In this document: positions 50,167-58,948 of the stretch, one piece after another
How positions within the stretch are numbered: the stretch's first letter is position 1
Layout of the letters: each line of letters opens with the position of its first letter
Source of the DNA: Betaproteobacteria bacterium
GTDB lineage: Bacteria; Pseudomonadota; Gammaproteobacteria; Burkholderiales; Casimicrobiaceae
Direction: 5' to 3'
NCBI GenBank assembly: GCA_016717855.1
Contig: JADKEV010000033.1
Location: 22,839 to 86,838, forward strand
DNA: 64,000 bases
Notes under the pieces: model-generated
Seen by the model: only the letters and a program-made list of their open reading frames with translations
What the model was told of the DNA's origin: nothing
The model's database searches: none
Position numbers and translations under genes: made by a program

Positions 50167-51528
50167 CTAGAGCTTTCCGCCCTTGAACATCGCCGGCTCC
50201 AGATGGTGGCGCTGCAGCAGCTTGTAGAACTCCGTCCGGTTGCGCTTGGCCAGCGTCGCCGCCTGGGTGACGTTGCCACCGGTGATCTTCAGCAGCCGGA
50301 TCAGGTAGTCGCGCTCGAAATGCCGCTTCGCCTCCTCCAGCGGCGCCAGGGCGCCCGCGTCCTGCTTGAGCGCGGCCTGGACCAGCGTCGCCGGCAGCAC
50401 GGTCGTCGTCGACAGCGCCAGCGTGTGCTCGAGCAGGTTAAGCAACTGCCGGACGTTGCCTGGCCAGGGCGCCGCCACCAGCAGCGCCATCGCTTCGGGC
50501 GCCAGTGTCGGGATGGGTTTCTTGTAGCGCTCGGCCAGCTTGCGCAAGAAGTGCGTGGCCAGGAGCGGAATGTCCTCCCGGCGCTCGGACAGCGGCGGCA
50601 GCCGCAACGATACGACATTAAGCCGGTAATAGAGATCCTCGCGGAACTGGCCGGCCGCTTTCTGCTCGTCGAGGTTGCGGTGGGTGGCCGAGATGATGCG
50701 CACGCTGACCGCGACCGTCTGCGTCGACCCGACGGGCCGGACCGCGGACTCCTGCAGCACCCGCAGCAGCTTGACCTGCAGCGACACCGGCATGTCGCCG
50801 ATTTCATCCAGGAACAGCGTTCCGCCGTCTGCGGCCTGGAACATGCCCTGGTGCGCCTGCACGGCGCCGGTGAACGCGCCCCGCGCGTGGCCGAACAGCT
50901 CCGACTCGAGCAGGGGTTCGGGAATCGCCCCGCAATTCACGCCGATGAACGGCTTGCCGGCCCGCGGACTGGCGCGATGGATCGCCTGCGCCAGCACTTC
51001 CTTGCCGGTGCCCGACTCGCCCAGCAGCAGCACGCTGGCGTCCGATTCCGCCACCAGCCGGGCGCGCCGGAGCAGGTCTTCCATCTTCGGGCTGCGGGTG
51101 ACGATGCCGGACCGCCAGTTGTCGGCCGGCCCCGCCTGCGCCGGCGTCGCGGGTCCCGACAACCGCGCGGCTTCGGCTACCTTTTGCAGCAACGCCTGGC
51201 TGTCGAACGGCTTGGTCAGGTAGCCGAAGACACCGCGCTCGGTCGCGCTGACCGCATCGGGGATGGTGCCGTTGGCCGTGAGGATGATGACCGGCAGCGT
51301 CGGATGCGAGCGATGGATGGATTCGAACAGCGCCATGCCGTCAATGCCCGGCATCTTGAGGTCGGTGACCACGACGTCGGGACGCGTGACAGCGAGCGAG
51401 GACAATGCGTTCTCGCCCGATCCGGCGGTATGTACCGTGTAGCCGGCGGACGACAAGCGCAGGCTGATCAGCTTGAGCAAGTCGGGGTCGTCGTCGACCA
51501 GCAGGATGTCTGCGGAGGGATTGATCAT
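50167..51528 (-). CDS. glrR: Sigma-54-dependent response regulator GlrR
   Basis: Two-component regulator of 453 aa. Receiver domain with phospho-acceptor Asp56 (DVVVTDLKMPG) and acidic pocket LLVDDDPDLL. AAA+ sigma-54 activation domain with Walker A GESGTGKE, the GAFTGA loop for sigma-54 contact, Walker B GGTLFLDEIGDM and the C-terminal helix-turn-helix (GGNVTQAATLAKRNRTEFYK). The N-terminal sequence is very like E. coli GlrR (QseF), whose operon is glrK-qseG-glrR as here. In E. coli the system activates glmY in envelope stress; targets here are unknown. ATG at 51528, 3 bp after the qseG-like stop. Confidence 0.92.
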   Translation of the reverse strand: MINPSADILLVDDDPDLLKLISLRLSSAGYTVHTAGSGENALSSLAVTRPDVVVTDLKMPGIDGMALFESIHRSHPTLPVIILTANGTIPDAVSATERGVFGYLTKPFDSQALLQKVAEAARLSGPATPAQAGPADNWRSGIVTRSPKMEDLLRRARLVAESDASVLLLGESGTGKEVLAQAIHRASPRAGKPFIGVNCGAIPEPLLESELFGHARGAFTGAVQAHQGMFQAADGGTLFLDEIGDMPVSLQVKLLRVLQESAVRPVGSTQTVAVSVRIISATHRNLDEQKAAGQFREDLYYRLNVVSLRLPPLSERREDIPLLATHFLRKLAERYKKPIPTLAPEAMALLVAAPWPGNVRQLLNLLEHTLALSTTTVLPATLVQAALKQDAGALAPLEEAKRHFERDYLIRLLKITGGNVTQAATLAKRNRTEFYKLLQRHHLEPAMFKGGKL

Positions 51529-51531
51529 CGG

Positions 51532-52170
51532 TTAGGGCGCGGTTGTCGGCTTACGGTCCCTGCCAAGCAAGCTTCGCTCCAGCGCCTTGAGCGCGTCGAG
51601 CTTCTGCTGCAGATCATCGACCCGCTTCTTTTCCTCGCGCACCGCGCGCTGGCGCTCGAACAACTGCGCCATCAGCACGGCGGCGACCATGCGCGTCGGC
51701 CCGCTGCCTTGCTTGAGCAGAGGTTCGAGCGTGGTCAGCGCCCGGGCATCGTCGCCGCCGGCCGCCGGCAGGCTCTGCAGCATGCCCAGCCGCAGCCGGA
51801 TCGCGTCGGACCTCTGCCGTGTCAGTGCCTGCGTCGCGGCCGCGAGTTCGCGCTTCTGCTCGTCGGGGCCGGCCAGGACCAGCTTCTGCAAGTCCGACAG
51901 CACGGCGAGCGCTTCCTCGGCTTCCTCGTTGACTTTGGGCGGTTCGAGCACAGGCGGGGCCGCCGGAAGCGGCGGCGGCTCCTGCCTGACCGGCTGGACG
52001 ATGACGATGGACGCGGGCTGGGTCTGGACCGGGACGACCACTTGCGGCGGTGGTGGCGGCGGCGGAATGTTCGTGCACGCGGCCAGCGCCAGGAGACCCG
52101 CGCAAGCCAGCACGCATCCCGTCCGCGCGCCAGTCGCTGCAGCGAAGGTCCGCCAGGGTTCCCGATACAT
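51532..52170 (-). CDS. qseG: QseG-like outer-membrane lipoprotein
   Basis: Lipoprotein of 212 aa encoded between the sensor kinase and the regulator, the place of qseG (yfhG) in E. coli. The signal peptide ends in the lipobox LAAC, followed by a Pro-rich linker (IPPPPPPPQVVVPVQ) and a helical, charged C-terminal region (VREEKKRVDDLQQKLDALKA), likely coiled coil. Start: ATG at 52170 with AGGA upstream; ATGs at 52188 and further up give a longer, poorer signal. Known QseG interacts with the kinase GlrK/QseE. Primary sequence similarity is low in this family, so position is the main evidence. Confidence 0.7.
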   Translation of the reverse strand: MYREPWRTFAAATGARTGCVLACAGLLALAACTNIPPPPPPPQVVVPVQTQPASIVIVQPVRQEPPPLPAAPPVLEPPKVNEEAEEALAVLSDLQKLVLAGPDEQKRELAAATQALTRQRSDAIRLRLGMLQSLPAAGGDDARALTTLEPLLKQGSGPTRMVAAVLMAQLFERQRAVREEKKRVDDLQQKLDALKALERSLLGRDRKPTTAP

Positions 52171-52223
52171 CACCGTCCTGTCCCCCATCAAATATGTCGC
52201 CATTGCGCCCGCGCCCTTGCGCA

Positions 52224-53663
52224 TCAGGCAGGCGCCGGCTGCATCGGCAGCCGCACATGAAAGCACGCGCCCGGCCGCCCCGGTTCCGCCGCGGCGGCGA
52301 CGCCGATGTGGCCGCCGTGGGAAAGCACGTATTCACGTGTGATGGCCAGCCCCAGTCCGGTGCCCTTGATTGGTCCGTCCGGGGGAATCTGGCCCTGGTA
52401 GAACGACTCGAAAATCCGGTCCTGCTCGGCAGCCAGGACACCGGGTCCCTGGTCGATGACCAGCAACTCCGCGGCCCCATTATGCGCCCGTAGCCGGATC
52501 AGCACCTCGCCGCCCTTGGGCGAGTACTTGATCGCGTTCGACAGCAGGTTGTCGACGATCACCCGCAGCTTCTCCGAATCGCCGGAAACCGTGACCGGCT
52601 CGAACTCGGCCTTGATGGTCACGGCGCGCGCATACGCGGCCAGTTTCTGCTCGTTGATCACCCGCCGGATGACGTCGACCAGCGACACCGGCCCCAGCGT
52701 GTGCGGATTGTCGACGCGCGTCTGCTGGTACTTCAGCAGGTCCTCGATCAGCTTTTGCAGGTACAGCGTGTTCTCGCGGATGATGCGGACGATTTCCGTC
52801 TGCTCCGTCGACAGCTCCCCGCCCACGCGGTCGCGCAGGAGCTCCGCCCCCTCGCGCACCGCCGTCAGCGGCGTCTTCAATTCGTGCGACACGTGGCGCA
52901 TGAACTTGTTCTGCTGCGCCTCCAGGTCGTGGAGGCGCTTGCGCAGCCACTCGAGGCGCTGGCCGAGGTACTGCATGTCGCGCGGACCGTTGACCACGAT
53001 CGGATGATCGAAGTCGGCGCGGCCGATCTGGCGGATCGCGTCGTCGATCTGGCGGATCGGCCGCGCGACCAGGTAGATGAAGATCAGCGCCAGCGCGAGC
53101 GCGATGCCGCACGTCGCGGCGGCGAGCAGCGTCCAGTTCTCGCGGCCCTCGCGCGCGGTCTGCCGCAGGCCGTCGACGGCCTGCTCGGTGACGCGGATGC
53201 TGGTGTTGAGCACCGCCTGCGTCTCCTCGGCCAGCGCGGCGTAGCCTTCGGCGATCTCGGTGACGAATCCGGGGGTGCGGCCTGGCGTGGCGAGCCTGGT
53301 GTACAGCATCGACTCGTGGACGATCAGCTTGTTGATGTCGGTAACCGTGGTCTCGTCCTGCGCGGCGGCCGCGAGCGCCCGCGTCGTCTGCAGGAACACC
53401 TGGCGCGCGCGGGCGTAGTCGTCGAGCAGGCCCTGGTCGTCGAGGATCAGGTACTGCCGCACGACGCGCTCGAGCAGAGTCGTCTGCTCCCGCACCTGCC
53501 GGCTGGCCTGGCCGACGCGCGAGGCCTGCACGACCGCCTGCTCGCTCTGCTTGGCCAGCAGGTCGAGGTTCATCGCCAGCTCGACCAGCGCATACACCAG
53601 CGGCGCGCTGACGAGCACGAAGCCGAGCACGATGAACTTGGGGAAGGAGCGGGGATAGTACAA
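52224..53663 (-). CDS. glrK: Sensor histidine kinase GlrK (QseE)
   Basis: Membrane sensor kinase of 479 aa: N-terminal helix (FIVLGFVLVSAPLVYALVEL), periplasmic helical domain (about 35-175), second helix (LLAAATCGIALALALIFIYL), HAMP linker, dimerisation domain with phospho-acceptor His260 in MRHVSHELKTPLTAVREG, and ATP-binding domain with N-box DNLLSNAIKYSPKGG, G1 DQGPGV and G2 GTGLGLAI. Layout and context match GlrK/QseE, partner of GlrR. The start is TTG at 53663 (YYPRSFPKF), as no ATG or GTG precedes the first helix. Stop is 53 bp before qseG. Divergent from folA, with 54 bp between the start codons. Confidence 0.9.
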   Translation of the reverse strand: MYYPRSFPKFIVLGFVLVSAPLVYALVELAMNLDLLAKQSEQAVVQASRVGQASRQVREQTTLLERVVRQYLILDDQGLLDDYARARQVFLQTTRALAAAAQDETTVTDINKLIVHESMLYTRLATPGRTPGFVTEIAEGYAALAEETQAVLNTSIRVTEQAVDGLRQTAREGRENWTLLAAATCGIALALALIFIYLVARPIRQIDDAIRQIGRADFDHPIVVNGPRDMQYLGQRLEWLRKRLHDLEAQQNKFMRHVSHELKTPLTAVREGAELLRDRVGGELSTEQTEIVRIIRENTLYLQKLIEDLLKYQQTRVDNPHTLGPVSLVDVIRRVINEQKLAAYARAVTIKAEFEPVTVSGDSEKLRVIVDNLLSNAIKYSPKGGEVLIRLRAHNGAAELLVIDQGPGVLAAEQDRIFESFYQGQIPPDGPIKGTGLGLAITREYVLSHGGHIGVAAAAEPGRPGACFHVRLPMQPAPA

Positions 53664-53683
53664 GGAGGGGAGGGGGCGGCGGC

Positions 53684-53689
53684 TATAAT
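53684..53689 (+). promoter_or_regulatory. -10 element of folA
   Basis: A perfect TATAAT lies 29 bp upstream of the chosen folA ATG, putting transcription start near 53696. The -35 region (CAAGGA) is poor. This excludes the in-frame ATG at 53688 as start. The 54-bp gap also has to serve glrK on the other strand. Confidence 0.5.
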
Positions 53690-53717
53690 GGCGGCCGCCA
53701 ATGCCGGTCGGGAATTC

Positions 53718-54275
53718 ATGGACGATACACTACTTGCCGCCGATTCGCCAAGAACGCCGGGTGCCGGCGCGGCGCCTTCGGCGCAGCTGTCCGTGATCGC
53801 GGCGGTGGCCAGGAACGGCGTCATCGGCGCCGGCAACCGGATGCCCTGGCATCTGCCCGCCGACCTCGGGCACTTCCGCGCGCTGACCATGGGCCACCGC
53901 ATCATCATGGGCCGGAAGACCTGGGAATCGCTGGGCCGGCCGCTGCCGGGCCGCGAGAATGTGATCGTGAGCCGCAATGCCGGACTGGTCGCGCCAGGCT
54001 GCAAAGTGGTTCCTGATCTGGCCGCGGCGCTTGCCGGTTGCGCATTGCCGCCGCCGACGTTCTGCATCGGCGGCGCGGCGCTCTACCGGATTGCGCTGCC
54101 GCTGGCGGACGCGGTCCACCTGACCGAAATCGACGCCGATTTTGCCGGCGACACGCTGATGCCGCCGCTCGCGGCCGGCGAGTGGTCCGAAATTTCACGT
54201 GAACGGGGGACGGACGCGGCGAGCGGCTTGGCCTATTCGTTCGTCAAGTACGTCCGGATCAAGGCGCCCGCCTGA
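53718..54275 (+). CDS. folA: Dihydrofolate reductase
   Basis: NADPH-dependent reduction of dihydrofolate to tetrahydrofolate, 185 aa; about 20 residues longer at the N terminus than E. coli FolA (159 aa). The core begins LSVIAAVARNGVIGAGNRMP; the substrate-binding acid is Asp49 in WHLPADLGHFRALTMGH, and the NADPH-binding parts are IIMGRKTWESLGRPLPGREN and CIGGAALYRIAL. The start is ATG at 53718, supported by the TATAAT placement. It supplies tetrahydrofolate for ThyA, encoded 4 kb upstream. Convergent with a small minus-strand gene. Confidence 0.94.
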   Translation: MDDTLLAADSPRTPGAGAAPSAQLSVIAAVARNGVIGAGNRMPWHLPADLGHFRALTMGHRIIMGRKTWESLGRPLPGRENVIVSRNAGLVAPGCKVVPDLAAALAGCALPPPTFCIGGAALYRIALPLADAVHLTEIDADFAGDTLMPPLAAGEWSEISRERGTDAASGLAYSFVKYVRIKAPA

Positions 54276-54309
54276 CGCGTCCGCGCGCCGATCGCCCCCT
54301 GACGCATAT

Positions 54310-54345
54310 GGCCCGCTGCTCGTTACCGCCCGGCGGGCCTTGTTG
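54310..54345 (+). terminator. Possible terminator of folA
   Basis: GGCCCGC (54310-54316) and GCGGGCC (54333-54339) form a perfect 7-bp stem with a 16-base loop, followed by TTGTTG. The U-run is poor, so termination efficiency is doubtful. Confidence 0.35.
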
Positions 54346-54381
54346 CCGCGACGTGGCTGCACCTCTGATCGAGGCCGACTT

Positions 54382-54690
54382 CTACGTCTTGTCGCGGAAA
54401 CGATCCAGCCGGTCTGTCTCGTTGCTCTTCCATGCCGACTCGATGGCGCTGCGCGAGGGCTTGGTCGACTCGTTGAAGTTCGACAGCGCGAAGAGTTCCA
54501 GCATCACCTCGGGAGGAAAGCCCTCCCGGTCGCCGCGGTCATCGAACAGGATCTCGGTGAAATACCGCGACATGCCGACCGTGCCCCAGAGCATCGAGAT
54601 CTTCTCCACGATGCGTGGATACCGGGCCTCGGTCTTGTGCGGATAGAGGTTACTCGCCTCACCTAGCATGTTTGCAAGTTTTTCGATCAT
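54382..54690 (-). CDS. Small conserved-type protein (102 aa) next to amino-acid decarboxylase
   Basis: Soluble 102-residue protein, no signal or membrane segment: MIEKLANMLGEASNLYPHKT, ARYPRIVEKISMLWG, MSRYFTEILFDDRGDREGFP, EVMLELFALSNFNE, then a basic tail (SAWKSNETDRLDRFRDKT). The start is the ATG at 54690 with a strong AAGGAGCG upstream; longer in-frame readings overlap the decarboxylase. It lies 128 bp downstream of the decarboxylase gene on the same strand. Function unknown; the pattern resembles small proteins annotated as hypothetical next to the same decarboxylases in related genomes (recollection, not checked). Confidence 0.68.
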   Translation of the reverse strand: MIEKLANMLGEASNLYPHKTEARYPRIVEKISMLWGTVGMSRYFTEILFDDRGDREGFPPEVMLELFALSNFNESTKPSRSAIESAWKSNETDRLDRFRDKT

Positions 54691-54818
54691 CACCGCTCCT
54701 TCCGACGCGCTTCCGGCACTCTCCCCGACGCCGGGACATTGCCGAGAATCGCACCGCCCATGACGTTCGTCAAGCCGCGCAGTTGCCGCGGGGTCGCCGT
54801 CCGGCGGCCCGCAAGCGC

Positions 54819-57077
54819 CTACTGGCGGACGCAGTCCATGTAGTAGTGCGTCTTGTTGTCGACGCGCTCCTCGACGAGACCATGGATGTCGGTCTCGAAC
54901 CCGGGAAAGCCTTCGTTGAAAGCTCGCGCGAACTGCAGGTACTGGACGATCGTCCGGTTGAAGCGCTCGCCCGGGATCAGCAGCGGGATGCCGGGCGGGT
55001 AAGGCGTCAACAGCACCGCGGTGACGCGCCCTTCCAGCTTGTCGATCTCGACCCGGTCGATCTCGCGGTGCGCCATCCGCGCGAAGGCGTCGGAGGGCTT
55101 CATCGCCGGCTCCATCGCCGACAGGTACATCTCGGTCGTCAGTCGCGCCACGTCGTTCTGGCGGTAGAAGCCGTGGATCGCGTCTGACAGGTCGCGCAGG
55201 CCGGTACGCTCGTAGCGGGCGTTCTGCCCGTTGTTCGCCTGGACGAATTCCGGCAGCGCGCGCCACAGCGGCTGGTTCTTGTCATAGTCGTCCTTGAACT
55301 GCTGCAGCGCCGCGACGAGCGTGTTCCACCGGCCCTTGGTGATCCCGATGGTGAACATGATGAAGAACGAGTACAGCCCCGTCTTCTCGACGATGATCCC
55401 GTGCTCGGACAGGTACTTGGTCACGATTGCCGCGGGAATGCCGGACTTGGCGAACTTGCCCGAGACGTCCAGGCCGGGCGTGATCACCGTCGCCTTGATC
55501 GGGTCGAGCATGTTGAAGCCCGTCGCGATGTTGCCGAAGCCATGCCACTTGTCGTTGGTCTTCAGTACCCAGTTCTCGCGCGAGCCGATGCCGTCATCGA
55601 CCAGTTTCTCCGGCCCCCAGACCTTGAACCACCAGTCCTTGCCCCATTCGTCGTCGACCTTGCGCATCGCGCGCCGGAAGTCCAGCGCCTCGGCGATCGA
55701 CTCCTCGACCAGCGCCGTGCCCCCCGGCGGCTCCATCATCGCCGCCGCGACGTCGCACGAGGCGATGATCGCGTACTGCGGGGAGGTCGACGTGTGCATC
55801 AGGTACGCTTCGTTGAAGCGGTGGCGGTCGAGCTTGCGCGTGTCGCTCTCCTGCACCAGGATCTGCGACGCCTGCGAAATGCCGGCCAGCAGCTTGTGCG
55901 TCGAGTGCGTGGCGAACACCATCGGTCCCTTCGAGCGCGGCCGGTCCTTGCCGATCGCGTGCATGTCCTTGTAGAACTCGTGGAAAGTCGCGTGCGGCAG
56001 CCACGCCTCGTCGAAGTGCAGCGTGTCGATCTCGTCGCCGAGTATCTCCTTGAGCGTCTCGACGTTGTAGAGCACGCCGTCGTAGGTGCTCTGGGTGATG
56101 GCGAGGATGCGCGGCTTCTTGTTCAGCGCGTTGCGCGCGAACGGGTTGGCTTCGATTTTCTTCGCGATGTTTTCCGGGCTGAATTCCTCCAGCGGGATCG
56201 GGCCGATGATGCCCAGGTGATTGCGCTTCGGGGTGAGGAACACCGGTATCGCGCCGGTCATGGTGATCGCGTGCAGGATCGACACATGGCAGTTGCGGTC
56301 GACGACGACGATGTCGTCCGGCGCGACGTTGGCATGCCAGACGACCTTGTTCGAGGTCGACGTGCCGTTGGTCACGAAGTAGCAGTGGTCGGCGTTGAAG
56401 ATCCGCGCGGCGTTCCGCTCGGACGCGGCCACCGGCCCCGTGTGGTCCAGCAGCTGGCCCAGTTCGTCGACCGCATTGCAGACGTCGGCGCGCAACATGT
56501 TCTCGCCGAAGAACTGGTGGAACATCTGCCCGACCGGCGACTTCAGAAAGGCGACGCCGCCCGAATGACCCGGGCAATGCCAGGAGTACGAGCCGTCCTG
56601 CGCATAGTCCACCAGCGCGCGGAAGAACGGCGGCGCGAGCGAATCCATGTACGACTTGGTTTCGCGGATGATGTGGCGGGCGACGAACTCCGGCGTGTCC
56701 TCGAACATGTGGATGAAGCCGTGCAGCTCGCGCAGGATGTGGTTGGGGATGTGGCGCGAGGTCTTGGTCTCGCCGTACAGGTAGATCGGGATGTCCGCGT
56801 TGCGGAAGCGGATTTCCTCGATGAACTTGTTCAGGTTCAGCACCGCCGGGTCGAGCTCGGGGCCGGGCGTGAACTCCTCGTCGTCGATCGACAGGATGAA
56901 CGCCGAGGCGCGGCTCTGCTGCTGGGCGAACTGCGACAGGTCGCCGTAGCTGGTCACGCCCAGGACTTCCATGCCCTCTTTCTCGATGGCGGCGGCGAGC
57001 GCGCGTATCCCGAGGCCGCTTGCGTTCTCGGAACGGAAGTCCTCGTCGATGATGACGATGGGAAAGCGAAAGCGCAT
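54819..57077 (-). CDS. Biodegradative-type Orn/Lys/Arg decarboxylase (class I fold)
   Basis: PLP-dependent amino-acid decarboxylase of 752 aa, the same family and length as E. coli AdiA (755 aa). N-terminal wing (receiver-like) domain 1-130, PLP core with Lys395 in ATHSTHKLLAGISQAS, the GTSTSNK loop, HFDEAWLPHATFHEFY, and the C-terminal domain LTPYPPGIPLLIPGERFN. Reaction: arginine to agmatine, or lysine/ornithine to cadaverine/putrescine; sequence alone does not settle which, though overall similarity seems best to arginine decarboxylases. Consumes a proton, so it can serve acid resistance. No antiporter gene adjoins. With the AST cluster, the organism may have two arginine-using routes. ATG at 57077. 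Confidence 0.88.
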   Translation of the reverse strand: MRFRFPIVIIDEDFRSENASGLGIRALAAAIEKEGMEVLGVTSYGDLSQFAQQQSRASAFILSIDDEEFTPGPELDPAVLNLNKFIEEIRFRNADIPIYLYGETKTSRHIPNHILRELHGFIHMFEDTPEFVARHIIRETKSYMDSLAPPFFRALVDYAQDGSYSWHCPGHSGGVAFLKSPVGQMFHQFFGENMLRADVCNAVDELGQLLDHTGPVAASERNAARIFNADHCYFVTNGTSTSNKVVWHANVAPDDIVVVDRNCHVSILHAITMTGAIPVFLTPKRNHLGIIGPIPLEEFSPENIAKKIEANPFARNALNKKPRILAITQSTYDGVLYNVETLKEILGDEIDTLHFDEAWLPHATFHEFYKDMHAIGKDRPRSKGPMVFATHSTHKLLAGISQASQILVQESDTRKLDRHRFNEAYLMHTSTSPQYAIIASCDVAAAMMEPPGGTALVEESIAEALDFRRAMRKVDDEWGKDWWFKVWGPEKLVDDGIGSRENWVLKTNDKWHGFGNIATGFNMLDPIKATVITPGLDVSGKFAKSGIPAAIVTKYLSEHGIIVEKTGLYSFFIMFTIGITKGRWNTLVAALQQFKDDYDKNQPLWRALPEFVQANNGQNARYERTGLRDLSDAIHGFYRQNDVARLTTEMYLSAMEPAMKPSDAFARMAHREIDRVEIDKLEGRVTAVLLTPYPPGIPLLIPGERFNRTIVQYLQFARAFNEGFPGFETDIHGLVEERVDNKTHYYMDCVRQ

Positions 57078-57416
57078 TGGATGCTCCTTGGCCGCGAACG
57101 CCGCCGCGGACCGGCAAAAAGAAGAACGGTCCAGACCGCACGACAGGTGTCGGCAGCGGTGGACCGTCTTGGGCGCGATGGATTATACGCCCAGGAATCC
57201 GCAGGACAAGGCCTGGCTTGAGGTTCGCTCAAGGTTGGATCAAGCCCCTTGCGCGAAGCTTGCGGGCGCCTGTCCGGCGCCGGGCCGCGGCCGCGCCGGC
57301 CCCACTCCGGAGCGCCCGGGTTGGACAGCGCGCCGGGCCGTGCGCTACGATGGCCGCGGAGCGCGAGGCCGGGACGTTTCCGGCGCCGCCGGCTCCGGCC
57401 AACCGAACGGGACACC
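57078..57416. other. 339-bp divergent intergenic region with two overlapping hairpins
   Basis: Between the decarboxylase (minus) and the RidA operon (plus). No credible coding frame. It holds alternative stems: CTTGAG (57217-57222) with CTCAAG (57228-57233), and GGCTTGA (57215-57221) with TCAAGCC (57240-57246). The two cannot form together, so a switch or a repressor site is possible. Both operons' promoters must be here but I see no clear -35/-10 pair. Confidence 0.4.
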
Positions 57417-57803
57417 ATGAACAAGCCGCACAATCCACCGGAGGTCGCCGCCCCGGGCGCTCCTTACGTCCACGGCATGGAAGTCCCGCCCGGCGCCCGC
57501 TGGCTGCACGTTTCCGGGCAAATCGGGGTCCATCCCGACGGCCGTCCTGGCGCCGACGCGCGCGAGCAGGCGGAGCTCGCCTGGCGCAACATCGGCGCAA
57601 TCCTTGCGAGCGCGGGGATGGCCTTCGGCGATATCGTCAAGGTCACGACGTATTCGATCAGCCCGGCCCATCTGCCCACGCTGCGCGAAGTGCGCGAGCG
57701 GGTGCTCGCCGGCCATCTACCCGCCTCGACGCTGCTGGTCATTTCCGGGCTGGCGAGGCCGGAATTGCTGCTCGAGATCGAGGTCTGCGCCGCCAGGGTC
57801 TGA
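57417..57803 (+). CDS. RidA-family protein (second copy)
   Basis: 128-aa protein of the Rid (YjgF/UK114) family, first gene of the 57.4-64 kb operon. Motifs are GARWLHVSGQIGVHPDGRPG, LAWRNIGAILASAGMAFGDI and the C-terminal PASTLLVISGLARPELLLEIE with its acidic residue. The position normally holding Arg (as in CPARATVE of the copy at 12094) is Ser-Thr here (PASTLLVI), so the substrate pocket differs and the enzyme may not be a classic enamine deaminase. Such divergent Rid members are often found in catabolic operons, as RutC is in pyrimidine degradation. ATG at 57417. It precedes the binding protein by 124 bp. Confidence 0.84.
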   Translation: MNKPHNPPEVAAPGAPYVHGMEVPPGARWLHVSGQIGVHPDGRPGADAREQAELAWRNIGAILASAGMAFGDIVKVTTYSISPAHLPTLREVRERVLAGHLPASTLLVISGLARPELLLEIEVCAARV

Positions 57804-57927
57804 CCGGATTTGCCCATGTTAGTATCCACGGGAACCGCGGCGGGCGCAGGCGATTGTCCGCGGCGCGCGGCTCGCCGTAAGCAACCGCAAGCTCGCTTGT
57901 CGAACCCATGAACGACGGAGGCTGGTG

Positions 57928-58938
57928 ATGAAGAACTGGACCACATCCGCGGCGGGCGCCCTGACGGCCGCCGCATTGCTCCTGACCGCGGGCGTTGCCG
58001 GCGCGGTCGACAAGGTGGCGTTCGCGACCAACTGGAAAGCCCAGGCCGAGCACGGCGGGTATTACCAGGCGGTCGCCGACGGCACTTACGCGAAGTACGG
58101 GCTGGACGTGACGATCCGGCCGGGCGGACCGCAGAGCAACGAACGTGCGCTGCTGACCTCGGGCAAGGTCGAGTTCCTGATGGCCGGCAACCTGGACCCG
58201 GCGTTCAACGCGGTCAAGGAAGGCATTCCGACGCGAGTCATCGCGGCGATCATGCAAAAGGACCCGCAGGTCTTCATGACGCATCCGGGCCAGGGCCTGG
58301 ACACGTGGGAATCCTTGAAGAAGGCCACGATGCTGGTCGGCCGCGGCGGCATGGCCAGCTTCTATCAGTGGATGATCGCGGCGCACGGTTTCACGGAGGC
58401 CCAGGTCAAGCCGTACACGTTCAACACCGCGCCCTTCCTCGCCGACAAGCGCTCGGCCCAGCAGGGGTACGTGACCTCCGAACCGTATGCGGTGGAGACG
58501 CAGGGCGGGTTCAAGCCCAACATTTTCCTGCTGGCCGACTATGGCTACGACACCTACTCGACGACCATCGAGACGACCGTGGACATGATCGAGAAGAAGC
58601 CGGACCTGGTCCAGCGCTTCGTCGATGCGTCGATCATCGGCTGGTACAACTATCTGTATGGCGACAACAAGGCGGCCAACGCGCTGATCAAGAAAGACAA
58701 CCCGGATATCAATGACGCGCAGATCGCGTTTTCCATCGCCAAGATGAAGGAATTCGGCATCGTCGATTCGGGCGACTCGCTCACGCTGGGCATCGGCGCG
58801 ATGACCGACGCGCGCGTCAAGAGCTCGTTCGAGCGGATGGTCAAGTCGAAGCTGCTGCCCGCGAACGTCGACTACAAGAAGGCATACACGCTGCAGTTCG
58901 TCAACAAGAAGGTCGGGCTGAACCTGAAGAAGCCGTGA
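57928..58938 (+). CDS. NMT1/THI5-like ABC transporter substrate-binding protein
   Basis: Periplasmic receptor of 336 aa. The signal peptide (core AAGALTAAALLLTAGVAGA) precedes VDKVAFATNWKAQAEHGGYY, then DGTYAKYGLDVTIRPGGPQ, characteristic of the NMT1/THI5-like family that includes ThiY and nitrate/sulfonate-type receptors. ATG at 57928 with GGAGG 8 bases upstream (an in-frame GTG at 57925 is adjacent). With the next two genes it makes a complete three-part importer. THI5-like receptors bind pyrimidine or other heterocycle-like ligands, but family membership does not fix the ligand. 10 bp separate its stop from the ATPase. Confidence 0.9.
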   Translation: MKNWTTSAAGALTAAALLLTAGVAGAVDKVAFATNWKAQAEHGGYYQAVADGTYAKYGLDVTIRPGGPQSNERALLTSGKVEFLMAGNLDPAFNAVKEGIPTRVIAAIMQKDPQVFMTHPGQGLDTWESLKKATMLVGRGGMASFYQWMIAAHGFTEAQVKPYTFNTAPFLADKRSAQQGYVTSEPYAVETQGGFKPNIFLLADYGYDTYSTTIETTVDMIEKKPDLVQRFVDASIIGWYNYLYGDNKAANALIKKDNPDINDAQIAFSIAKMKEFGIVDSGDSLTLGIGAMTDARVKSSFERMVKSKLLPANVDYKKAYTLQFVNKKVGLNLKKP

Positions 58939-58948
58939 CCAGGCCGGC

